NCBI RefSeq assembly: GCF_002288925.2
Contig: NW_022098043.1
Span: 1,514,157 to 1,578,156, forward strand
DNA from: Delphinapterus leucas
Taxonomy: Eukaryota > Chordata > Mammalia > Artiodactyla > Monodontidae
Length of the DNA stretch: 64,000 nucleotides
Direction: 5' to 3'
In this document: positions 44,765 to 55,219 of the stretch, one piece after another
How the letters are laid out: each line of letters opens with the position of its first letter
Position numbering within the stretch: the stretch's first letter is position 1
Made by a program: the position numbers and the translations under genes
Notes under the pieces: model-generated
Databases searched by the model: none
Told to the model about the DNA's origin: nothing
Seen by the model: the letters and a program-made list of their open reading frames with translations, nothing else

Positions 44765-45720
44765 AATATTAACTTCACGCTGGTCAGAATGGCCATCATC
44801 AAAAAATCTACAAACAATAAATGCTGGAGAGGGTGTGGAGAAAAGGGAACCCTCTTGCACTGGTGGTGGGGATGTAAATTGATACAGCCACTATGGAGAA
44901 CAGTATGGAGGTTCCTTAAAAAACTAAAAATAGGGGCTTCCCTGGTGGCGCAGTGGTTGAGAGTCCGCCTGCCAATGCAGGGGACACGAGTTTCTGCCCC
45001 GGTCCGGGAGGATCCCACATGCCGCGGAGCGGCTGGGCCCGTGAGCCATGGCTGCTGAGCCTGTGCGTCTGGAACCTGTGCTCCACAATGGGAGGGCCAC
45101 GGCAGTCAGAGGCCCACGTACCGCCAAAAAAAAAAAAAAAAAAAAAAAACCAACAAAAAAACTAAAAACAGAACTACCATATGACCCAGCAATCCCACTA
45201 CTGGGCATATACCCTAAGAAAACCATAATTCAAAAAGACACATGCACCCCAATGTTCACTGCAGCACTGTTTACATTAGCCAGGTCATGGAAGCAACCTA
45301 AATGCCCATCAACAGCAAATGGATAGAGAAGACGTAGTACATTATATACAAAGGAATATTACTCAGCCATAAAAAGGAACGATACTGGGTCATTTGGTGA
45401 GACGTGGATGGATCTAGAGACTGTCATACAGAGTGAAGTAAGTCAGAAAGAGAAAAACAAGTATCGTATATTAACGCATATATGTGGAACCTAGAAAAAT
45501 GGTACAGATGAACCAGTCTGCAGGGCAGAAATTGAGACACAGATGCAGAGAACAAATGTATGGACACCAAGGGGGGAAAGCGGCGGGGTGGTGGTGGTGT
45601 TGGTGTGATGAATTGGGAGATTGGGATTGACATGTATACACTGATGTGTATAAAATGGATGACTAATAAGAACCTGCTGTATAAAAAAATAAAAAAATTA
45701 AATTAAAAAATTAAAAAAAC
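44765..45720 (+). mobile_element. LINE-1 3' end, 5'-truncated, split by a SINE
   Basis: ORF2 C-terminus ('[18 protein letters not shown]') runs to 44933, then resumes at 45149 and ends with a 3' UTR and A-rich tail by 45720. Nearly the same text as 31.3-31.5 kb, so a fairly young copy. Confidence 0.93.
44934..45148 (+). mobile_element. CHR-type SINE, form A
   Basis: Complete copy in L1 with a long A tail. AAAAAACTAAAAA is duplicated on both sides. Confidence 0.96.
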
Positions 45721-45930
45721 AAACGTTTTTCCCACACCTCAAAATTAATTTTTCAAAAAAAAGAAGAAAGAATGGGAGAAACAGAAGTTGAGAAATTAAT
45801 ATTTGCTCCACCTATGGAGAAACAATTTTCTAATGATGGAAGAAATTACAAAGGAACCAGTGAAGAGCTATGGCATGAAATATTTAGATTTCTGTACAAA
45901 ACAAAACAAAAATAAAAATGAATATCTCAT

Positions 45931-46286
45931 GGACTTCCCTGGTGGCACAGTGGTTGAGAATCCGCTTGCCAATGCAGGGGACATGGGTTTGAGCCGTGGT
46001 CCGGGAAGATCCCACATGCCAAGGAGCAACTAAGCCCATGTGCCACAACTACTGAGCCTGCGCTCTAGAGCCCGTGAGCCACAACTACTGAGCCCAAGTG
46101 CCACAGCTACTGAAGCCTGTGTGCCTAGAGCCTGTGCATCGCAACAAGAGAATCCACCACAATAAGAAGCCTGCGCACCGCAACGAAGAGTAGCTCCCGC
46201 TCGCCACAAACTAGAGCAAGCCTGTGTGCAGCAATGAAGACCCAACGCAGCCAAAAATAAATAAATAAATAAAATTTAAAAAAAAC
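45931..46286 (+). mobile_element. CHR-type SINE, form B
   Basis: Full-length copy with the repeated 'cacaactactgagcc' blocks and tail (AAAT)n. Confidence 0.94.
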
Positions 46287-46440
46287 AGTCAACAAGGACC
46301 TACTGTATAGCACAGGGAACTATACTCAATATTATGTAATAACTTATAAGGTAAAAGAATCTGAAAAAGGATATATATGCTGTACATCTGACATGAGATA
46401 TTTTAAATCAACTCTATTTTAATAAAAAAAAGATTTTTTA
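46287..46440 (+). mobile_element. LINE-1 3' end fragment
   Basis: 'gacctactgtatagcacagggaactatactcaatatt' to 'tcaactctattttaataaaaaaaag'. Confidence 0.85.
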
Positions 46441-46454
46441 AAGAAGTAAAATAA

Positions 46455-46620
46455 AGGCGTTCCCTGCTAGCCTAGTGGTTAGGATTCCGGGCTTTCACTA
46501 CCGTGGCCCAGGTTCAACCCCTGGTCGGGGAACTCCCACAAGCTGTGCCGCAAGCTGTGCGGCGTGGCCAAAATAAATAAATGAAATGAAATGAAAAAAA
46601 TAAATAAAATATTTTAAAAA
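46455..46620 (+). mobile_element. CHR-type SINE, form C, with a short internal duplication
   Basis: The end repeats CAAGCTGTGCCG / CAAGCTGTGCGG in tandem (about 46539-46562), and the tail contains (TGAAA)n. Confidence 0.9.
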
Positions 46621-46905
46621 TCAAGCACTATGTAAATGTTCATACCTGGTGATCCAGTAATTTCATTTTTTAAATTTATTTTTATTGATGTGTAATTGAA
46701 TTACAGCGTTGTGTTAACTACTGCTGTACAGAAAAGTGACTCAGTTATACATATATGTACATTATTTTTCACATCCTTTTCCATTATGGCTTATCACAGG
46801 ATATTGAATATGGCAGTAATTTCATTTAAAAAAAAAGTTACATGTACAGAGACCTATGTGGAAATATTATTCACAATGGTTAAATAAATTGAAGCCAACA
46901 ATATA
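46621..46905 (+). mobile_element. Old LINE-1 fragment, split by an antisense L1
   Basis: 'acctggtgatccagtaatttcatt' and, after the insert, 'gacctatgtggaaatattattcac' are old L1 ORF2-end words. Split at 46669-46813. Confidence 0.6.
46669..46813 (-). mobile_element. Short 5'-truncated LINE-1
   Basis: Last about 145 bp of an L1 3' end in antisense ('ctgctgtacagaaaagtgactcag'). Perfect target duplication CAGTAATTTCATTT at 46655-46668 and 46814-46827. Confidence 0.93.
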
Positions 46906-46932
46906 GGAATCTTTTGTTCAGTTGTTCTTTAA

Positions 46933-47062
46933 TTTTTTTTTTTTTTTAATTTGGCTGCGCTGTGTGGCTTGCCAGATCTTAGTTCCTGGACCAGGAATTG
47001 AACCTGGGCCTACTGCAGTGAAAGCACCAGGTCCTGACAACTGGACCGCCAGGGAATTTCCC
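46933..47062 (-). mobile_element. CHR-type SINE, form C
   Basis: Reverse copy: T-run tail, 'ggctgcgctgtgtggcttgcc', head ending 'ccgccagggaatttccc'. Confidence 0.9.
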
Positions 47063-47819
47063 TTAGTTCAGTTTATTTTCATAAACAGGCACTGTTTAGT
47101 GGGGAGAATAAAGAGGTAAATAAGCTACAGAGGGAAAAGTGCCCTGCAAAGACATGGACAAAGTGCTCTGGGATCACTCAAGGTAAGGATGAATCATTAA
47201 CCTTTTAAGCCAGTTTTTGACACTGTATTTCCAACCTAAGTGCAAAGAAGAGAACAGGTAGCTGGGTAGATAGAATCAAGTACGTTGGTTATCTGCTAGA
47301 TATCTGCAGGGTCAAGGCGGGCTAAGACAGTTCTCTATAAGAGATTTTGTTGAGTTCCATCAGAATTAGCCATGCACAAAGGAAACAAACAAATGAAGCA
47401 ATGTACTTAAGTTCTGTGAGATAATCATAAAATTTTTATCTACCCTTAAATAAAATACAGTCAACAACTATTTAAAAAATATTCCTGGAAATTTGGCTAA
47501 CAAGTTCACATTTGAGAGAATAAATGCAGAGAATCTTTAACAATGGAGGGTTTTTATTTTAAGTCACAGATATGATTCAAGATTTGATTTTAATGTATAC
47601 CTGAAAAAACATCCAGCAACATCATATACTACATACAAATTTCTAAGTTCAGTGCACTGATAGTACATACCCTGAGAGGTTTCCCTTACCACTCAGTACC
47701 CTGGAAGTGAAGGATGCACTTTAAACCAGTTCTCACTCCCTTGTACAGCACTGATCACAGTACTAATCCCTTTTTCTTTGCCAGGTATAATCATATCTTT
47801 TCTCATATTTACTAAACAC
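47063..47819. other. Unique DNA, nothing recognised
   Basis: No gene signal recognised. Confidence 0.4.
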
Positions 47820-48000
47820 TATACAGTTTACAAAGACTCTCATATACATTATCCCATCTGACACTTTTGAAGAAATAGTTACTAACTCTGTTTTATAAAT
47901 GAGGAAACTTAAAGTTCAAGAAGGTCAGCTGACTTGGATAGTCACAGCTAAGAAGTGATGGAGCTGGAACTAGAACGTAGGTTTTCAGACTCCAAAGGTA
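47820..48000 (-). mobile_element. MIR SINE
   Basis: Antisense MIR: 'ttataaatgaggaaacttaaagttcaag', then 'agtgatggagctggaactagaac'. Confidence 0.85.
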
Positions 48001-48639
48001 GTAAATACATTGTATTGAGTAACTATGTCAGAACTTTCAGATTGTCAAAACAAACACCTGGTGCTTTTAACACAATAGAGAAGTTCAACTGAAAACCAAG
48101 CTTGAATCTGAAGGCTGTATGGTTTCAATCATCTCTTCCCTAAAAATCAGTCACTAAACACACTTCCTCTCCTAAACTCCTTGGAATACCATAAAAATCC
48201 TAGAATTTGAGAAATCAACTAAACCAGACCCTTTTAGAGATGAGAAAACTGAAGCATAAGACTTGTGACTTGCTCTGAGCCTCCCATTACAACACAGTTT
48301 GTCTTTTTCTAAGGCCCACATCAACAGTACTGTATTCAAGAAATGTCTGAGAATGGAGGAGACAGGATGGATGGCCGACTGGCTAATTTGTCTGACCTTG
48401 GTGGGGCCCTAACTGAGGTTCAGCAGCCCTTTTGCTCATCTCTGGTGGGCTCCCTTACATTTTCCATGACTGCTATTCCAAACTTTTAACACTCTCTGAA
48501 GTCCTCTAGCCCACTCTATTCTTTGATCATTCTGCAGATAACTTAACTCATTCATTCAGAAAGAAAGATTTTAAACAAAGAAGTCATCAGGCATTAACAG
48601 ACCCTACAAGGCAGAAATTATTATTCTAAACTTTGAAGT
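48001..48639. other. Mostly unique DNA, possible worn MIR
   Basis: 'cccttttagagatgagaaaactgaagc' at about 48229 may be part of an antisense MIR. Otherwise nothing is recognised. Confidence 0.35.
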
Positions 48640-48835
48640 CAAAATATATCTGGGTTCCAGATCTCTTCAATTACTTAAAGGTGCCTTTGAGAAATTTAAT
48701 CTCTCTGAGCCATACCTCCTTCAGCTGTCAAATGGGAATGCCCACCCAATCTACAGAATTTTTGTAAAATTAAATGAAATAGCACATAGAAAAGTACCTA
48801 GATCAGTGTCTGGGTACAAAATAGGCTGTTGGTAA
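48640..48835 (+). mobile_element. MIR SINE
   Basis: 'gaaatttaatctctctgagccatacctccttc' and 'gtaaaattaaatgaaatagc' follow the MIR plan, ending 'gtgtctgggtacaaaatagg'. Confidence 0.8.
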
Positions 48836-49242
48836 CTTACTCCAATTCAATGTCCACCTCCGTCACTTCAAATATATCTTCTCCCATCCTTTCTTCATGT
48901 TTCATTTTCAAGGCTCACCTCTCTATGAGCTTTGATTTTATTTCCTCCCAATGTTTCTCTATTATCTTCCTTTTCTTTTGCGCAGATCTTCAATATCTAG
49001 CTCTCCGCTGGCTCCTTTTCCTTTACCTTCAAACATGTCAAATCTCTCCCGTTTTTTAAAATCAAAACAAAATCAGAAAAAGGCCCTCAATCCTGCCTCC
49101 TCTTTAGCACTTACTCTAAATATGCTCCTAAACCCTCTAAGATAGCAAGCAATTACCTCAAAAGAGATCAGCTTATGTCAATTTCCTGCTTAAAAACTTT
49201 TGATGGTTTAGCAATTCCTTAATCATAAAGCCTGAAGTCTTC

Positions 49243-49359
49243 TTTTGGCCGTGCCACCACACAGCTTGCGGGATCTTAGTTCCCCGACAAGGGACTGAAC
49301 CCAGGCCACAGCAGTGAAAGTGCCGACTGCTAACCACTGGACTGCCAGGGAATTCCCAT
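49243..49359 (-). mobile_element. CHR-type SINE, form C
   Basis: Reverse copy in L2. Target duplication AGCCTGAAGTCTT at 49229-49241 and 49360-49372. Confidence 0.96.
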
Positions 49360-49520
49360 AGCCTGAAGTCTTTAACAAGCATTCTGAATCCTTCTCAGCA
49401 CCCAGCCATCGATCTTTCCTTTCACCGGCCATTGCACTTTTCAACTTCTCAGCCCCACTGGTCCAGAGATCCCTAAGTATTCCATAACTTTCTAGAATGA
49501 TATGTATATGTTTCCTTTCT

Positions 49521-49733
49521 TAAAAAATATTTAATTATGTATTTATTTATTTGGCTGCACCGGTCTTAGTTGTGGATGTGAGATCTTTTAGTTGCGGCAT
49601 GTGGGATCTTTAGTTGTGGCATGTAGGCTTTTAGTTGCGGCACACAGGATCTAGTTCCCTGACCAGGGATTGAACCCAGGCTCTATGCATTGGGAGTGCG
49701 GAGTCTTAACCACTGGACCACCAGGGAAGTCCC
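49521..49733 (-). mobile_element. CHR-type SINE, form C
   Basis: Reverse copy in L2 with a (TTTA)n tail and head 'ccaccagggaagtccc'. Confidence 0.93.
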
Positions 49734-50214
49734 AGCATATGTCTCCTTATATGCAGTTTTCTGGGGTGAAAATCTATTGCTATTCTCAAATTTTCTAGAG
49801 GGGGTACCTGAACCAAAAAATGTAAAAACCCACTGCAATATCCTCTAGCCACACCAGACACACACCTTATACTTCAGCATCTCCATTCCTATGCTCAAAC
49901 TGCCCCCTCTGGCTGGAATAACCTTAATAGTAACTGTTCTTATTAATTCCTCAAGAACAAGCTCCAAAATCACTTCCTCTGTAATGCCTTCCTTCACTGT
50001 CTACCAAAACAGAATCATTCAGTCCCTTACCTATAGTATAACACATCCCTATTTAATACTCACCAGGCTACTAGGTGTTGTAATGTTGTAAGCTTTAAGG
50101 CGGGAGCTATATACCTTCACATCTTTGTACCGCCAGAACATAACCCAGGTCCTAGCACATGATGGGCAAAACAAAAAAATCTGCTGAACAATTTTGGCAC
50201 TCAACTGCTCCTGC

Positions 50215-50345
50215 CCACTTCTGTTACTCATTCACTCATTCACCAAACATTTATAAAGTTCCAATGAAATACCTGGAACTGTGTGCCAAGCAGTAAGGAT
50301 GTAGACTAGGGCATGGTCCCTGACATTAAGGCAGTTAACTGTGAC
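50215..50345 (-). mobile_element. Ancient LINE-derived 3' end (L2-like)
   Basis: 'cattcactcattcaccaaacatttataaag', then 'ctggaactgtgtgccaagcag': the reversed end of an ancient mammalian LINE. Confidence 0.65.
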
Positions 50346-50512
50346 AATACAGAATAATAATGGTCTTATTTGATAAGTGCTATTTAAAAAGGTCTACATG
50401 AAGGGCTATGATAGCCCATGTGAAGATGTGACTAACACTCACAGAAGGTTTAACAATGGGACATCAGACTCTCTCAGAACAGAGAATGCAACTACTCTCT
50501 TTGTCTTTCTTT

Positions 50513-50874
50513 TTTTTTTTTAATTAATTAATTATTTGTTTGTTTTTTATTTTTGGCTGTGTTAGGTCTTCATTGCTGTGCACGGGCTTTCTCTAGTAGT
50601 GGCGAGCAGGGGCCACTCTTCGCTGCAGTGCGCAGACCCTTCATTGTTGTGGCTTCTCTTGTTGCAGAGCACGGGCTCTAGGCCTGCGGGCTTCAGTAAT
50701 TGTGGCACGCAGGCTCAGTAGTTGTGGCTCGTGGGCTCTAGAGCGCAGGCTCAGTAGTTGTGGTGCACGGGCCTAGTTGCTCCACAGCATGTGGGATCTT
50801 CCAGGGCCAGGGCTCAAACCCACGTCCCCTGCATTGGCAGGCGGATTCTTAACCACTGCGCCACCAGGGAAGCC
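50513..50874 (-). mobile_element. CHR-type SINE, form B
   Basis: Reverse copy, full length. Flanked by TTGTCTTTCTTT on both sides. Confidence 0.96.
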
Positions 50875-50984
50875 TTGTCTTTCTTTATAAACAACCTTTC
50901 CCCAATGTTCCTTTTCCTTTTCTAATAGCAGTAACAATAACTTACCACAGGAATGTGAAGGGTACAGTGCAACCAAATTTTTAT

Positions 50985-51120
50985 CCTACTCGATTCTGGA
51001 AACAATTCCACAAGCTAGGTAGATCAGGAATCATTACACCCATGTTAAAGATGAGAAAACTAAAGTTCAAAGAGCTTACTGATCAAAATTGCACAGTAAA
51101 TAAGAGGGGATTTATTTAGT
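50985..51120 (-). mobile_element. MIR SINE
   Basis: 'cattacacccatgttaaagatgagaaaactaaag' is the conserved antisense MIR core. Confidence 0.75.
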
Positions 51121-51241
51121 ACTTATTTACAGTCTTAGTCCTCCCTTTCAAACCTAATCAGTTTGTAAGCCTCAGAGAAAAAAGACTTGTTCTCACTGCT
51201 TTGTCCTCAGGGACTACAAAGGTGCTTAAAACACAACAGGT

Positions 51242-51569
51242 GGGGTTTGCCTGGTGGCTCAGTGGTTAAGAATCCGCCTGCCAATGCAGGGGACACAGGT
51301 CCGAGCCCTGGTCCGGGAAGATCCCACATGCCGCGGAGCAACTAAGCCCGTGCGCGCCACTACTGAGCCTGCGGTCTAGGGCCCGCGAGCTACAGCTACT
51401 GAAGCCTGCGTGCCTAGAGCCTGTGCTCTGCAACAAGAGAAGCCACTGCAATGAGTATAGCTTGTGCATGGCAACGAAGAGTAGCCCCCACTCAACACAA
51501 CTAGAGAAAGCCCCAACGCAGCCATAGACAAATAAATAAATAAAATAACTTCCCTTCTTAAAAAAAAAA
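51242..51569 (+). mobile_element. CHR-type SINE, form B
   Basis: Full-length copy. Target duplication AAAACACAACAGG at about 51228 and 51570. Confidence 0.96.
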
Positions 51570-51583
51570 AAAAACACAACAGG

Positions 51584-52344
51584 CTTTCAATAAATATTTG
51601 ACTGAACTGATTTGAAAATACAGCAGACCAACAGCAAAAAACACAAAGGAAAAAAGCTCCTTCCCATTATGATGGCATAATAAAAGATTTAAAACAGGCT
51701 TCTACTAGTTAGAAAGGCTATACTAACTGTACTGACTCAATTCCACTGGCATGTAATGCATTTTACCTAAGAAGAATTTAAGTAAGGGAGGTGAAGTAGG
51801 TTTTTATTTCTGATGTCACATTCATGGCATGTACTGACATAAACCCAGGCTTAAACTGCAAGTTTGAAACTGATCAAAAGTTTTTATTAAAAGCAAAAAC
51901 TAAGACAGCATTTTCTTGAGTTTTGACTCCCTGGCTAGAAAAATGTCTGAATATCAGTTCCTTCTGTTATTTTCAGCAGCTGACGCTGCTGTATATACGT
52001 TCTCCAATATATTTCTTAATATGCCTTTAAGCAAAGATTAGTTAAACCCTTTTAGTAAATAAAACTTTCAATAACCATTAGTCAGAACCACAGCCCAATA
52101 ACTCACCACCCTTCCCCACCTCCAGGGCTCCATAAAGTTGCCATTCTGCCTGGGCACAAGGTAACACAGCATACCATAAGACAAGGTGACGGAACCAATG
52201 TTCAGTATGGCAATTGTCTGTGGTCCTAGAAAGTCCAGTTCCTTATAAATCAGGAGCTCTGACTGAAAATATTTCCATATTTTTCTCCAATATTTAAATT
52301 TCAGTGAATCACAAGCTGTTGATAGTGTTATGATAAATAACTGC
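51584..52344. other. Unique DNA, possible minus-strand exon-like segment
   Basis: About 0.75 kb without a recognised repeat. On the minus strand 52107-52262 (156 bp) is open in one frame between an acceptor (ATATTTTCAG) and a donor (GTG|GTGAGTTATT). The 92-codon frame resembles no family I know, so it is not called an exon. Confidence 0.4.
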
Positions 52345-52545
52345 AATAGGCGTGAGGTAACGGATAGAGCCCTGGATTTGGAATACGGTTTACTCTACTA
52401 TTTCCTATCCAGGTTAACTGTGTGACCCCCGGCAAGTCAGTTAACATTTCAGAGGCCGTCAATTTAACATTTTACAGCTGTAAAATGAGAGAACCACCAC
52501 CTCACAGAACTGCACAGTGAAAATTCAATTATATAACATATATGA
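52345..52545 (+). mobile_element. MIR SINE
   Basis: 'gatagagccctggatttgg', 'taactgtgtgacccccggcaagtcag' and 'ttacagctgtaaaatgagag' are the MIR tRNA-like and core parts in order. Confidence 0.85.
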
Positions 52546-52568
52546 ACAGTTTTCAAAAATAGCACTGT

Positions 52569-52691
52569 GGGAATTCCCTGGTGGTCCAGTGGTTAGGACT
52601 CCATACTTCCACTGCAGGGGGCACGGGTTCAATTCCTGATCGGGGAACTAAGATCCCTCAAGCCAGGGAGGGAGACCACAAAAAAAAAAAA
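52569..52691 (+). mobile_element. CHR-type SINE, form C
   Basis: Short copy with an A13 tail. ATAGCAC is repeated on both sides. Confidence 0.94.
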
Positions 52692-53559
52692 GCACCGATA
52701 GCACTATCATCCCTACACAATATTACTAACACAATCAGAGATTCTCAGAGTAAATCACTTGCATTAAGAGATATCAAACAAAGTAATAAAGTACAAAGGG
52801 TTTTATTTGCCTACGTGACTAGGGTGGGAATTTTACCTATATAACTTCAATAACCTTCCCTGATTCATGTAAAGGGATCCTGGTTGTCCTCATTTCAGAG
52901 ACTTGAAAGACTAACGTATTTTTCAAGAGGAGTATCTGCAATGGCTTTTATTTTAAAAGCTTTACCTTAAGCTGAACCTAGTCTTCCAACGGGACATACA
53001 AAAAGATACCACTAACAAAATGTGATCAAACCCACAAAATTCACCAGTTGCAGTAAGGATCTACTACCTCTCCTCCCTCAAACTGGCTTGATTTCGATTA
53101 CTTCTGTAGCTTTCTAGAAGCCACTAGGTTTCTGGTTTCTTTATAAAGCAGATCCTTCTATTAATGGACATTTGCTTTCAACTCTGCGTTTTCAGCAGAA
53201 GTGAAAATGGATTTGAGGGGAATACAGGGCGTGGAACTGGGCGGCTGGATGATGTGGTCTTTTTCTGCGTGCAATGGATGAAGAGGCTGCTCGCTGCCCT
53301 ATAAATCACTTTCTCTCCTCCGAGATTCTAGCGGTGTGTGAATTACCGTTCTGACCATCCGCACCGGTTCTGATTCCTCGATCACAGCAGCGACCCATAC
53401 GGACTTCGAAGCAAATTCGATCCCTTCCCGGTTTCCTGGGGAGGGGGGCTCACTTCTTTCCCATAGGCCCATCCCCCCTCCAGAAAAATGCCTGGAGATT
53501 AGTGCCCTGAAGCCAACCGGGACTGACGTTTAAGAGTTGGACAATAACCTCGAGGTTTC
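52692..53559. other. Unique DNA leading into the CpG island
   Basis: GC content rises from about 53,200. A plus-strand TATA-like CCTATAAATC lies at 53298. No repeat is seen between 52.7 and 54.6 kb, itself unusual in this window. Confidence 0.45.
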
Positions 53560-53933
53560 GATAGAAATCCCGTCCGCCTCGCCTTGGCTCCGAAACCTCC
53601 GATCTGCCCAGCTGGGATGCAGAGGTATGAGGGAAGGCAGGTTTGAAAAGTGGACTTTGACCCGATCTAGTTATCGTAACCGGATCCCCTGTCAGGGACC
53701 GGCTCCTGTCAGGGACTGGCCCGGCGGGCTCCCCCGAGGAGGCGACTCCACGCCCGGGCACAAAGGGGCGCAAAGCAGCCGAGACAAAAGGGCCCAGCCA
53801 AGTCGCGGTGGGCGGAGAGGACGAGCCTGAGCGAGACGAGCCGCAGGCGGAGAAGCCAAGGCGGACGGTTGTGGGAGGGCCGAGGAGGAGGCGGCGGCCA
53901 CCGCCCGCCCCGCCCTGGCTCGAAGCGACCACG

Positions 53934-53972
53934 GCCCGGCCGTTACCCCGGCCCGGCCGTTACCCCGGCCCG
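53934..53972. repeat. 17-bp tandem duplication in the CpG island
   Basis: GCCCGGCCGTTACCCCG occurs twice in exact tandem (53934-53950 and 53951-53967), followed by a partial third copy. Confidence 0.95.
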
Positions 53973-54078
53973 CACCGCCACCCTCTCGCGGAGCTGAAAG
54001 CGTGGCCCGAGCCTACCAGGCGCCCGCAGCCCGACTCCGTGCACTTTCCGCTCACTTCCCCTTGCTTGCCGAACTCAC

Positions 54079-54250
54079 CCGGGGCGTCGCCGCCGCCTCC
54101 TCAGCCTCCACAGTGGTTTCCCCCGGAAATCCTACCTGGCCTGCCGGCCGCCAGGCTGCAGCCAGAGACTTCGGCCCCCGGGGAGGGGGGGGTGGGGGGG
54201 GAAAGGGAGCCGGCGGGACAGTGAGGGGTAGGAAGTGCCGCCGCGGGGGG
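54079..54250 (-). other. Candidate first exon of a minus-strand gene
   Basis: The inner end is a consensus donor (CCCCGG|GTGAGTTCGG; exon ends at 54079, GT at 54077-54078). The outer end is uncertain, set near the ZNF143-like motif. An open frame from 54255 reads MSPPRRHFLPLTVPP and then GETTVEAEEAAATP up to the donor, but a long proline run and no conserved start context make 5' UTR at least as likely. A second possible donor is GCCAG|GTAGGATT at about 54140. The candidate exons at 37.6 and 12.0 kb lie downstream. Confidence 0.4.
54180..54207 (+). promoter_or_regulatory. G-tract with quadruplex-forming potential
   Basis: Long G runs (G8 and G8 or more, separated by A and T, then AAAGGG) within 28 bases give at least four GGG blocks. 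They lie just downstream of the presumed minus-strand start. Confidence 0.5.
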
Positions 54251-54252
54251 CT

Positions 54253-54270
54253 CATGGGACTTGTAGTTCC
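54253..54270 (-). promoter_or_regulatory. ZNF143/STAF-like site
   Basis: The minus strand reads GGAACTACAAGTCCCATGAG, close to the ACTACAATTCCCAG core found near many CpG-island start sites. Confidence 0.6.
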
Positions 54271-54300
54271 AGGAGGAGCCAGCTGTGCCGCGGGCCGGAC

Positions 54301-54310
54301 AAAATGGCGG
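54301..54310 (+). promoter_or_regulatory. YY1-like site
   Basis: AAAATGGCGG matches the YY1 promoter core. These usually sit just after the start site and read in the direction of transcription, here plus. The ATG inside opens only a six-codon frame. Confidence 0.6.
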
Positions 54311-54357
54311 GAACCTCTCGCCCTTAGTTCTGGGCGGTCGGCCCCACACGGCCTCTC

Positions 54358-54369
54358 TGGGCATGCGCC
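54358..54369. promoter_or_regulatory. NRF1-like half site
   Basis: GGGCATGCGCCG contains GCATGCGC, one side of the NRF1 palindrome TGCGCATGCGCA. Confidence 0.5.
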
Positions 54370-54380
54370 GCCCCTTCTTG

Positions 54381-54639
54381 TAAAAGAGCTTGGGCACCTT
54401 TCCTGCTATGCAGGAGGGCAAAGGTCTTTGGACTTGGGAGGAGAGAGTTCAATGCTGGGTTTCAGGGAGTGCCTAAGGAGGGAGCTGATGAAGGTGTGCT
54501 GTTATAGAAATCTGTGCCCAGTCCCTGTCTGGCTAAAGTTCAGTTATAATCTCCGCAAAGGAAAAAGCTATTGAGGGCCAGTTACTGAAGTGCAGTAAAC
54601 TTAGAAGCAAGTTACCCTCAATTTTGTGCATAAGGAAGA
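54381..54639. other. Unique DNA downstream of the CpG island
   Basis: Would be 5' UTR or first intron of any plus-strand transcript. No consensus plus-strand donor stands out. Confidence 0.4.
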
Positions 54640-54860
54640 AACCCAGGAATCATTTTTATCTCCTTCAGCCTATTAAGTCCAGTCATTTTACATCCCAGTT
54701 CCTTACCAGTTTTTCCACTACCACCTTTCCAAGGGGAGGTACCATCACCTTTCCAAGTTTCTCTAGTTTCAGGCCTCCAGGCAGTCACCCTCCAAACACC
54801 TTCCTTCCCGCTGCCAGAGGATCTTTCTAAATGCCAAACACATTGTGTCACAACCCAAGT
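54640..54860 (+). mobile_element. L2 LINE fragment
   Basis: 'gctgccagaggatctttctaaatgccaaacacattgtgtcac' is a worn form of a conserved L2 segment. Confidence 0.55.
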
Positions 54861-55219
54861 TAGACCTAAGTGTAAAACCTAAAGCTACAAAACTTTTAGA
54901 GGAAAACACAGGAGGAAATCCATGTGACTTTCAAACACACAATCCATAAAGGAGAAAAACTGATAAGCTGCACATCATCAAAATTAACACTTTTGCTCTT
55001 TAAAACACAGTTATGAAAATGAAAAGACAAGCTGCAGACCTGGATGAAAGAGCAGCAAAACCTATAGCCAACAAAGGACTAGTATCTAGAACACACAAAG
55101 AACTCTTTCAACTCAAGACAAACAACCTAGTTAAAAAAAAAAAAAAAAAAAAGAACAGAGACACTTTACCAAAGACGATAAATCGTACGGCAAATAAACA
55201 CATAAAAGATGTTAAGGAG

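Larger units (their letters stand above)
48840..50210 (+). mobile_element. L2 LINE, interrupted by two SINEs
   Basis: L2 words include 'gtcaatttcctgcttaaaaacttttgatgg' (49180), 'tatgctcaaactgccccctctggctggaat' (49890) and 'cacttcctctgtaatgccttcc' (49970), in the right order to the 3' end at about 50170. The 5' part (48840-49150) is less certain. Confidence 0.75.
53560..54380. promoter_or_regulatory. CpG island, probable bidirectional housekeeping promoter
   Basis: The only GC-rich, CpG-dense block in the window, free of SINEs and L1s. It holds GC boxes, a ZNF143-like site (54253), a YY1-like site (54301), an NRF1-like site (54360) and a good minus-strand donor at 54078. The YY1-like site reads on the plus strand and the donor on the minus strand, so transcription in both directions is plausible. 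Such islands mark about half of mammalian promoters. The gene itself is not identifiable here. Confidence 0.8.

Noticed and set aside
47690..47720. Minus-strand acceptor (CTTCACTTCCAG) and donor (GTG|GTAAGGG) around 11 bases
   Set aside because: An 11-nt microexon cannot be supported from sequence alone.
53450..53932. 160-codon minus-strand frame in the CpG island
   Set aside because: GC-rich island DNA has few stops by chance. It lies beyond the good donor at 54078, has no start context and resembles no known protein.
54002..54574. 190-codon plus-strand frame across the CpG island
   Set aside because: Low-complexity Gly/Ala/Pro content from GC-rich DNA. It crosses the YY1 and ZNF143-like sites and shows no domain.
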